This document shows, one piece after another, positions 41,906 to 48,361 of a stretch of 64,000 nucleotides of DNA. A program made the translations under genes and the position numbers. The notes beneath the pieces are model-generated. The model was given only the letters and a program-made list of their open reading frames with translations. It was not told the origin of the DNA and made no database searches. The stretch is from M3007 sp964589365 (GTDB lineage Bacteria > Bacteroidota > Bacteroidia > Chitinophagales > Saprospiraceae), in NCBI GenBank assembly GCA_964589365.1, contig CAZPTQ010000002.1, positions 1 through 64,000 on the forward strand, given 5' to 3'. Within the stretch, counting starts at the first letter, position 1; every line of letters starts with the position of its first letter.

Positions 41906-43912
41906 ATGAAAAAACGTTTTTTGAATTTCAGTCAAAGCCTGACAGGCATCCTGACTATTGTGCTCTCCTTTCTTTTTATTGCTGTTTCGCAAGGCCAACC
42001 TTGCGAAGGCGTTCAAAACCCGGCATCTTCCCCACTGTGTCAACCAGCTGGCAATCCTTTTAAGGTTTTGCTCGTTTTGGACGAATCGGGCTCGATTTTT
42101 GGCTTGGAAGACAAAGTAGAGGCTGCAGTTGACTCTTTCGCCGCCATCCTTAATCGCAAATCTCCAGCCCTTGGTAAGATATTCATGGGTATTGTAGAGT
42201 TTGATGACGAAGATTCAAATCCCATTGCTGTGATGGATGTAAAAGCCCCGTCTTTTATCAACACAGTAAAGGATTATCTTTACAATTTCGATGGCAGCAC
42301 TACCAACCCCAACTATCAGCCTGATGGCACTACGGACTTCGTGGGTGCTTTGTCACGAGCGCAATCTGTTTCTTCGTCCAATCAGGTAGATATCATTTTC
42401 TTTATTACGGATGGAAATCCTGACACCGGACTAAACACAACGTCTTGGATAGGGACAGCAGATGCCATAAAAAATTCTGGCACCTACATTTTTGCCATAG
42501 CCGTTGGTACGGTTGGAACAGTTGCAACTTGCGTTGTTACAGCACTTTCTGGGCTAAATGAATTAGACACCCCAAACCCAATAGGTGTACCATATAATAT
42601 CCAGAACGGAGCAGATTGGACTCGGACAAATTTTACTCAATTAGCGGATGACTTGGCTAATTTTGCAAACTCAATTACTGACACGCAAGGGCCGTCCATT
42701 ACCTGCCCAGGCAACATTAGGGAAAGCAATGATCTAGGAATGTGCGGGAAAAAAGTCACTTACCCAAGCCCAGTAGCCACAGATAATTGCCAAGGTTTTA
42801 CAACGGTCTGCGCCCCGCCACCAGGCAGTTTCTTCAATGTCGGCCAAACGATTGTCAACTGTACAGTCACGGACATGGTCGGATTATCCGCTAGCTGCTC
42901 TTTTATTATCAAGATACTTGATTTGGAGGCACCGAAAATCACTTGCCCCGCCAACAAACTTATCAGCTGTGAGGAATCTTCCGCTCCGGCCAATACCGGC
43001 TCGCCGACCACTTCGGACAACTGTGGCGTTGCTTCTGTCTCGAATGCCGATATTCGGGTAGATGGTAGCTGCCCTTTCGAATTCTCGATCAATCGAACTT
43101 GGACCGTTGTAGACATTCATGGCAACGCTAACAATTGTATCCAAGTCATTTCTGTTGAAGACAAGAAAAAACCTGTCATTAATTGCCCGGCAAACATCAC
43201 CGTCACTTGCGACACCTCGATTCCTAAAACAGGAACAGCTACCGCTACCGACAACTGTGATATGAGCGTAAGCATTACCAACCAAGATATTCATATCTCT
43301 GGCGACTGCGACTGGTTTTGCATCACTGAGCGCCACTGGACTGCTACAGACGACTGCGGCAATTTTAGCAAATGCGTACAGGTCGTCACGAAAGACGTGA
43401 CTCCACTAATCGAGAAAGCCCTTGAAGGAGGTCCACTGGTTTGGGGTCAAACTGCCGCCACCGTCACCCTACCTCCCGGCAAGGGAGCCTGCGTGGTCAA
43501 ATGGCTTCCTTATGTAGGAGTTGTGCCTACGGCTTTGAAATTTGACGATGCCGTGGCTGGAGCAGATTGCAAATTGATGACCAACCCACTTGACCGGAAT
43601 ACAGGCCAAATCGTAAACCCATTGCTCGGAGAAGCAATGAAGTTGAAAATTCTCGTGCGCCTCAACCCCGCGCTGGGCCTGAAAAAGGTGAAAGGAATCT
43701 TGGACGCCCATAACCCTCGTTGCGAAATGCACTTTATCGTAAGGCAGGCGCTTGGTGGTGGAGAGAACGCTAATGTAAACGAATTGCTCCGTGTTACTGA
43801 CCTGACACTTGGCAATGTTAACGTAAACCTTCTGGTGCCTGAGCATGCCTTACATCTGTTGGCGGTATTGAAATGTGTCAATGATGGTAGAAGTGTTTGT
43901 AACAACCCTTAA
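41906..43912 (+). CDS. Secreted VWA-domain protein with HYR repeats
   Basis: The 668-residue protein has a signal peptide (LTIVLSFLFIAVSQGQ). A von Willebrand factor A domain (about residues 45-255) has the MIDAS motif LLVLDESGSI and later a FFITDGNPDTG strand. Three HYR (hyalin-like) modules follow, each with CPxN and TDNC: GPSITCPGN..., APKITCPAN..., KPVINCPAN... (about residues 258-500). The C-terminal 160 residues (from VTPLIEKALEGG) match no module I know and contain no T9SS sorting domain. Several Cys pairs suggest disulfides outside the cell. It is probably a surface adhesion protein. The start at 41906 gives the signal; the frame is open for 37 more codons upstream. Confidence 0.78.
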   Translation: MKKRFLNFSQSLTGILTIVLSFLFIAVSQGQPCEGVQNPASSPLCQPAGNPFKVLLVLDESGSIFGLEDKVEAAVDSFAAILNRKSPALGKIFMGIVEFDDEDSNPIAVMDVKAPSFINTVKDYLYNFDGSTTNPNYQPDGTTDFVGALSRAQSVSSSNQVDIIFFITDGNPDTGLNTTSWIGTADAIKNSGTYIFAIAVGTVGTVATCVVTALSGLNELDTPNPIGVPYNIQNGADWTRTNFTQLADDLANFANSITDTQGPSITCPGNIRESNDLGMCGKKVTYPSPVATDNCQGFTTVCAPPPGSFFNVGQTIVNCTVTDMVGLSASCSFIIKILDLEAPKITCPANKLISCEESSAPANTGSPTTSDNCGVASVSNADIRVDGSCPFEFSINRTWTVVDIHGNANNCIQVISVEDKKKPVINCPANITVTCDTSIPKTGTATATDNCDMSVSITNQDIHISGDCDWFCITERHWTATDDCGNFSKCVQVVTKDVTPLIEKALEGGPLVWGQTAATVTLPPGKGACVVKWLPYVGVVPTALKFDDAVAGADCKLMTNPLDRNTGQIVNPLLGEAMKLKILVRLNPALGLKKVKGILDAHNPRCEMHFIVRQALGGGENANVNELLRVTDLTLGNVNVNLLVPEHALHLLAVLKCVNDGRSVCNNP

Positions 43913-43944
43913 GCAATTTAGGGTAAAGCACTGATCGAACGATG

Positions 43945-43952
43945 TACTTTTG
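43945..43952 (+). promoter_or_regulatory. Candidate -7 box for the 43992 gene
   Basis: TACTTTTG, full TAnnTTTG match, ending 39 bases before the start codon. It overlaps the first bases of the terminator hairpin of the previous gene. No -33 box is visible. Confidence 0.3.
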
Positions 43953-43991
43953 TGCCGCGTCCCGCCCATGCGAGACGCGGCACAATTTTTT
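43950..43991 (+). terminator. Terminator after the VWA/HYR gene
   Basis: Arms TTGTGCCGCGTC (43950-43961) and GACGCGGCACAA (43974-43985) are perfect, with a 12-base loop and TTTTTT after. The next start codon (43992) begins right after the T-run. Confidence 0.88.
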
Positions 43992-44477
43992 ATGGAAAAT
44001 CAAAACGCTGAAAATCAGCAACCTACTTCGGCAGACCAAACCGAATGCCTCTCCTCCAATTCCACCTTGTTCTGGCGAGTATTTATGCCCATCTTTGGCA
44101 CGGTATTTTTAGGCGGATTATTGCTCACTTTCTTGCTCATCCCCGAAGAAGACCTTTATCTGCCTTTTCCGCTTCTATGGGGACAGGCATTCCTACTTGT
44201 ACTATGGCTTGGTTGGCTGTTTTTGGTGCGTCGCACTGTCTGGCGCTTGAAGCGTGTGGATGCGAACGCGGCCCATTTTTTTGTCACAAATTACTGGACT
44301 ACAGTGCGTTACCCTTGGGGCGATGTGGAGAAAACGGAAGAAAAAACGCGCTTGGGCCGCCGCATCGTCAATCTCTGCTTAAGGGCGCCGGGGCGTTTTG
44401 GCCAGAAGATCTCGTTTCTGCCAGGAGATCGTTTTGAAGAATGGAAAAAGGAGCATGAGGGTGTTGTCCCCTCTTAA
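43992..44477 (+). CDS. Small membrane protein, two TM helices
   Basis: 161 residues: a polar N-terminus rich in Gln and Asn, then two hydrophobic helices (FMPIFGTVFLGGLLLTFLLI and GQAFLLVLWLGWLFLV). A cytosolic basic-acidic domain of about 75 residues follows (AHFFVTNYWTTVRYPWGDVE). The strand pattern after the helices resembles YcxB or PH-like membrane proteins, but I cannot assign a family. It is placed between a terminator and the convergent porQ gene, so it is likely monocistronic. Confidence 0.6.
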   Translation: MENQNAENQQPTSADQTECLSSNSTLFWRVFMPIFGTVFLGGLLLTFLLIPEEDLYLPFPLLWGQAFLLVLWLGWLFLVRRTVWRLKRVDANAAHFFVTNYWTTVRYPWGDVEKTEEKTRLGRRIVNLCLRAPGRFGQKISFLPGDRFEEWKKEHEGVVPS

Positions 44478-44480
44478 CTT

Positions 44481-44508
44481 TAAAGGCCTTTTTTAAAAAA
44501 CGCCCTTA
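44481..44508. terminator. Weak bidirectional hairpin between convergent genes
   Basis: TAAAGGCCTTTTTT (44481-44494) pairs with AAAAAACGCCCTTA (44495-44508) with two mismatches and no loop bases to spare, rich in A/T at the core. It lies between the 43992 gene and porQ. A run of CATCAC/CACTCC units follows to 44547. Confidence 0.45.
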
Positions 44509-44547
44509 AATCCATCACTTTATCACTCCATCACCCCACCACTCCAT

Positions 44548-45621
44548 TTAAAAAAACTCCCTCAAATTCGTGCCAATGCCCAAGTGTGCCACCCCACCTG
44601 CGAGGTGATAAGCGCCGTAGCCAAAATCTACGCGGAAGCGACTGATTTTGATTCCTACGCCGCCGGAAAACCCTGCCAGGCTGCGATAGTTACTTACCGA
44701 CAGTTCGCGTTTCAGGAGGTGGTTGTAGCCCAATCGGATGCGCAAACCCTCGTTTTTCCCGAGCAAAAATTCCCCGTTGAAAATCAAGTGGCGAAAAAAA
44801 TTGTCAATCGCGGCGGTAGCCTTGTTTTCCTTGGGCTGCTCGTCGCCAAAGAGCAGCACCTCGTCGCCCTGTAAATTTGGGTCGTTGTATCGGATGTCCC
44901 ACTGGTGTAAGTGGTGTGCAATAACACTAAACCGGAACGGCAGGTGTTTTAATCGTTTGCTCACACCAAGTTGAATATCAAAAGGCAACGTTTCCTTTAT
45001 ATCAGAATAAGTAGAAAGTTGTGTGCCTGCATTGCGGATCACAAGACCCACGGTGAAACGACTGGCAGAGTCGGCATAGATCAAGCCTGCATCGGCCAGC
45101 AGGGCCGAGGATTTGTAGGTGTCTAGCCTCGAAAATGCCAAACGGGCGTTCAATCCAAGCGATAATTTATCGGTCAGGGGGCGTGCTGCACCCAGTGTGA
45201 ACGCCGTCTCGCCGGCCTTTACGGTGCCTTGTGTATCCCCGAATTCATCTGCGCGTTTTATCTCGCCATAATTCATGTATTGAATCCCACCGTGCATGGT
45301 GAAGCCCCATTTGGGCAATTGTTGCGCGTAGGAAATATAGCCATGTTGGATGCCGCCAAGGAAAAAATTATGGTTGAAGGCCATTCGGCCCGACATGGCA
45401 GGGTTGAGCGCGCCAGGGTTGGTAATGGCAAACACGGGGTCGTCGTCTCTGACGGCAATTTGTGCTCCGCCTAGCCCGGTTACACGTGCGGATTGTGGAA
45501 GTGAAAGAAAAGAAAAAACGTGTCGTCCACCTACCACCTGCGCTGAAACCGTAGCAGCAGGCAGGAGCAGCAAGCAGTATGCTGCGCAAATGAGGTTTAT
45601 TTTTTGTAGTAAAGTGTTCAT
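44548..45621 (-). CDS. porQ: PorQ-like type IX secretion system protein
   Basis: The 357-residue outer-membrane protein (signal ending AATVSAQ) has the PorV/PorQ/FadL-like barrel pattern. VFSFLSLPQSARVTGLGGAQIAVRDDDPVFA (shown as FLSLPQSARVTGLGGAQ) is the conserved N-terminal segment, and NPALNPAMSG-like GALNPAMSGRMAFNH follows. The strands end with FGYGAYHLAGGVAHLGIGTNL. PorQ works with PorU, PorV and PorZ to cleave and attach T9SS cargo, two of which are in this window (1161 and 35840). It is in tandem with the YwqK-repeat gene 14 bases upstream. Confidence 0.82.
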   Translation of the reverse strand: MNTLLQKINLICAAYCLLLLPAATVSAQVVGGRHVFSFLSLPQSARVTGLGGAQIAVRDDDPVFAITNPGALNPAMSGRMAFNHNFFLGGIQHGYISYAQQLPKWGFTMHGGIQYMNYGEIKRADEFGDTQGTVKAGETAFTLGAARPLTDKLSLGLNARLAFSRLDTYKSSALLADAGLIYADSASRFTVGLVIRNAGTQLSTYSDIKETLPFDIQLGVSKRLKHLPFRFSVIAHHLHQWDIRYNDPNLQGDEVLLFGDEQPKENKATAAIDNFFRHLIFNGEFLLGKNEGLRIRLGYNHLLKRELSVSNYRSLAGFSGGVGIKISRFRVDFGYGAYHLAGGVAHLGIGTNLREFF

Positions 45622-45635
45622 GGTCATGCGTTTAG

Positions 45636-46256
45636 TTATTTTTTCCAGCGTGTAAGGCAGGCGCCGTTTTTACAATCGGCGATTCTGATGAGTTGTCCAT
45701 TTTCGTCATACTCTTTCAATTCACCTTCTTCAAGGCCATCGCCATCTTCATTTGGGGCGTAGGTGCCTTCGGTTTTCAGGGTTCCATTTTCGTAGTACTC
45801 TGTAAAAGGCCCGTTTTCAACATTGTCTTTCAACTGCACCTTTTCCTGGATTTTGCCGTCTGGATAGTAGCGTATGCTCAGCCCGGTCAGTGCGCCCTGA
45901 ACGAAATCCTGCTCAATTTTTAATTGTCCATTCTCGTAAAAGCCCTGGAATTTACCATGGATTTTGTTGTTTTCATAGCGTTCGATGCTCTCCAATATGC
46001 CTTTCGAAGAATAGAATTTTCGCTCGCCTTGCAGCGAATCGGCAAGGTAATGCGCCTCTTCGAGCAACACGCCCTCCGGCGAAAACCTTTGAGAAAGCCC
46101 CTCCCTGGCAAAATTGTCCTTGCGTCGCTGCCAGCGCTCGAGTTGGCCGCGGTCGTTTTTGGCTTCGGTAGTTTCGATGGGGCTCTGGGAACAAAAGGCT
46201 TGAAAAACAAGCAAAAGCAGCACGCTGTGGCGCAGGAAAGAACGAATGAGTTGCAT
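45636..46256 (-). CDS. YwqK/MORN-like repeat protein
   Basis: The 206-residue protein has an N-terminal export signal (FLRHSVLLLLVFQAFCSQ). The Cys is not in an ideal lipobox. From about residue 85 it has about six copies of the YwqK unit, for example GKFQGFYENGQLKIEQDF, YYPDGKIQEKVQL, GPFTEYYENGTLKTEG and GELKEYDENGQL. These repeats form beta-hairpin solenoids of unknown function; the database label as a toxin-antitoxin antitoxin comes from the name YwqK and is not supported here by any toxin neighbour. It probably shares a transcript with porQ, 14 bases downstream. Confidence 0.75.
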   Translation of the reverse strand: MQLIRSFLRHSVLLLLVFQAFCSQSPIETTEAKNDRGQLERWQRRKDNFAREGLSQRFSPEGVLLEEAHYLADSLQGERKFYSSKGILESIERYENNKIHGKFQGFYENGQLKIEQDFVQGALTGLSIRYYPDGKIQEKVQLKDNVENGPFTEYYENGTLKTEGTYAPNEDGDGLEEGELKEYDENGQLIRIADCKNGACLTRWKK

Positions 46257-46362
46257 GAAAAACAGATTTGGCCCTGCAGACGCAGTCGACAAGTCAATGG
46301 CGAGCAAGGAATGCAAAGGTTGACGACAAAAGTCGGAATCAGGCTGCCTGTGGGGAGAAAAA

Positions 46363-47421
46363 TCACCAAGCGTTCAATAATTCTGGCTGGTCGGTGTACA
46401 AATCCATGACCGCTTTCACCAGCCAGGTTCCCCCAAAAGTGATGGTATTGTGGTGGGAAAAATAGAGCACCCAGGTAAAACTTGCATCGAACACCATCCC
46501 CTCGTGCAATCCACCAAAAATTTGTTCGGCATCAATTTCAAAAAGCCCCGTCTCACAATCCAGCAAGTAAAGTGGCTCTTGCAGTTTTTGACTAAGGAGC
46601 GCACTAATGGCCTGTTTTTTATCCTCCGTCATGGCATTGAGGAAAACCACCTCGGAAGGCGCGAGCGGTGTGAGCGGGTCCCAGAAGTTGGAATCGAAGT
46701 TCCATTTTTCTTTGAGCATCTGGCGAAGTCGGGCGGCCTCTTCTCCCAATATACGCCCATTTACAGGGCCATTGGGCACAAATTCTGGCTGTAGCGGGTC
46801 CGTGGGAAACAGCACCGGGAGTTCGTGTGCAATGGTGCGTGCCGATTTTTCGATCACCCTGAAAAGCGAGCGCAGGTATTCCGGCACATTCGGGTCAATG
46901 GGAATTTGCACCTGTTTTTCCCGGTTGGCGATATGGATATCGAGCAGGAATTTGACAGGCGCGGCGGCAGCGATTTTTTCCACGGCTTCTTGTGCCAAAT
47001 CAGTGTTAAAAACCGTGTAGTAATGCAGGTAATTCCCCGAAAAACGCTCGTTCCCCCTTGGTATTCCGTTGCAGGTTTCGTCAAGCACTTGCTGAATTGG
47101 ATCCAGGTAGCCCGAAGTCCAGTCGTCGTACCAGGGGGCGCCCGCAGGGTAGCCCGTCCAACGGCGCATTTGGAAATGAAGGGTCATCACTTGCAAGCTG
47201 TGTGGATGGGGTTTGGAATAGTCTCTGGCAATCCATTTGTCGCCCTCTTGTCGGAGTGCGGCTATTGGATCAATGTTGGCGGGGATTCCGGCTGTTTCGG
47301 ATTGATCGGGTTTTTGGCCGCAGCAGCCAGTCTCAATGCTAAGCTCGAGATTGGGCATGGTCGCAATGCGGACGTAATGCCATCGGTTGCCGATCTGTTT
47401 GTAGAGGATTATGCGCTGCAT
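46363..47421 (-). CDS. Unrecognised cytosolic protein of 352 residues
   Basis: I do not recognise this protein. It has no signal or membrane helices. Its start MQRIILYKQIGNRWHYVRI is followed by a Cys pair (TGCCGQKPDQ). A Trp-rich stretch (MRRWTGYPAGAPWYDDW) and the segment FLLDIHIANREKQVQIPIDP come next, and the C-terminal part includes FDASFTWVLYFSHHNTITFG. This last pattern (strand, HHNTI) may be a structural core because His pairs are conserved in many such folds, but I have no family match. The longer start at 47478 adds a poor N-terminus. Gene neighbours do not suggest a role. Confidence 0.55.
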   Translation of the reverse strand: MQRIILYKQIGNRWHYVRIATMPNLELSIETGCCGQKPDQSETAGIPANIDPIAALRQEGDKWIARDYSKPHPHSLQVMTLHFQMRRWTGYPAGAPWYDDWTSGYLDPIQQVLDETCNGIPRGNERFSGNYLHYYTVFNTDLAQEAVEKIAAAAPVKFLLDIHIANREKQVQIPIDPNVPEYLRSLFRVIEKSARTIAHELPVLFPTDPLQPEFVPNGPVNGRILGEEAARLRQMLKEKWNFDSNFWDPLTPLAPSEVVFLNAMTEDKKQAISALLSQKLQEPLYLLDCETGLFEIDAEQIFGGLHEGMVFDASFTWVLYFSHHNTITFGGTWLVKAVMDLYTDQPELLNAW

Positions 47422-47867
47422 GGTCTGGGATATTGAGGGCTTGAAATCGTTTAGCGTTGAGGGGACTGCTCCAAACACTCAAGCCTAGAACCTATGAGCC
47501 ATAACAAAGAAAAGTTCGTGCCATAAACTGATTTGAAGGAGATTTGAAGGAAGTTTTTTAAAAATAAATTACATGAAATGTGACGAAAAGGCCCAAAAAC
47601 GCTTTGAAAGCGGCCAATTTTGAGCGCGAGTGGGATTATTTTCAGCTCCCCCTTGCAAATGTTGTTAAAACAGCCTTAATTTTGTACCAGTTTTTAAGTC
47701 AACTGAAACAACCATGAACATTCGCAGACGGTTTTTGTAATCCTTACCGTCGTTGTTTTAATCAAGTTCCATATTTTACTGTGTAATCCCGGTTGCAAAC
47801 GCTTTGGCCCCACTCCTTTCTGAAAACGAGTGTTTTGACAACCAGATTCTGTAACAAAAATTTGCGA
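47422..47867. other. 446-base divergent intergenic region
   Basis: The region separates the 352-residue protein gene from the RsbW-like gene. It contains one good promoter (given separately) and no hairpins or plausible ORFs; a start for the minus-strand gene at 47478 would lie here. Confidence 0.4.
47653..47684 (+). promoter_or_regulatory. Promoter of the RsbW-like gene (TTG-N21-TAATTTTG)
   Basis: TTG at 47653-47655 is 21 bases upstream of TAATTTTG (47677-47684), which matches the Bacteroidota -33/-7 pair in sequence and spacing. It is the best complete promoter I found in the window. It implies a leader of about 175 bases. Confidence 0.5.
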
Positions 47868-48272
47868 ATGAACGACTTGCACACGAATCTCACATTTCCG
47901 TCCGACCCCCAAAATGTATCCAAAGTCGAACCTTTCGTCCACGATGTAGCCACGCGGTACAACCTTTCTCCCGACACACATGGTAATATACTTGTGAGCC
48001 TTACAGAGGCCGTCACCAACGCTGTGCTTCATGGGAATCAAGGCGATTGCCGTAAAAACGTTTCTATCTCCCTCAAACGTAATCAAGATGCACTGGCTAT
48101 CAGTGTAACAGATGAAGGCCCGGGTTTCGACCCAAACAATGTACCTGACCCCACCAATGTTGACCATCTGGAATGTTGCGGTGGCAGAGGCCTTTTTTTG
48201 ATGCGCCATTTGAGCGATGAGTGCCACTTTGAATGCGGTGGCAGGACAGTAGAGATGCGGTTTAAACTTTGA
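47868..48272 (+). CDS. RsbW-like ATP-binding protein (anti-sigma/switch kinase family)
   Basis: This 134-residue protein has the HATPase_c (GHKL) fold. NILVSLTEAVTNAVLHGNQ is the N box, DEGPGFDPNNVP is the G1 box, and GGRGLFLMRHLSDE is the G2 box. Length, N-terminal helix and the lack of a receiver or histidine domain match RsbW/SpoIIAB-type kinases, which bind an anti-anti-sigma or sigma factor and phosphorylate the partner on Ser. No STAS protein or SpoIIE phosphatase is nearby. The start at 47868 (MNDLHTNLTFPSD) is at the usual domain start; a longer frame opens 25 codons earlier. A perfect 62-bp palindrome follows. Confidence 0.83.
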   Translation: MNDLHTNLTFPSDPQNVSKVEPFVHDVATRYNLSPDTHGNILVSLTEAVTNAVLHGNQGDCRKNVSISLKRNQDALAISVTDEGPGFDPNNVPDPTNVDHLECCGGRGLFLMRHLSDECHFECGGRTVEMRFKL

Positions 48273-48286
48273 TTTTTTAAAATTAC

Positions 48287-48348
48287 TTTTCAGAATGAGA
48301 TCGGGGTTCTCAACCATTTGGTTGAGAACCCCGATCTCATTCTGAAAA
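48287..48348. terminator. Near-perfect 62-base palindromic bidirectional terminator
   Basis: Arms 48287-48316 and 48319-48348 are exact 30-base inverted copies with two bases between. They start TTTTCAGAATGAGATCGG and end in AAAA. The element lies between the convergent RsbW-like and PBP1A genes and fits a terminator for both. Confidence 0.88.
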
Positions 48349-48361
48349 ACCGAATGCGGCA

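Noticed and set aside
45636..46256. Toxin-antitoxin antitoxin label for the YwqK-repeat protein
   Set aside because: No toxin gene is beside it, and it has an export signal; the label is only a historic name for the repeat.
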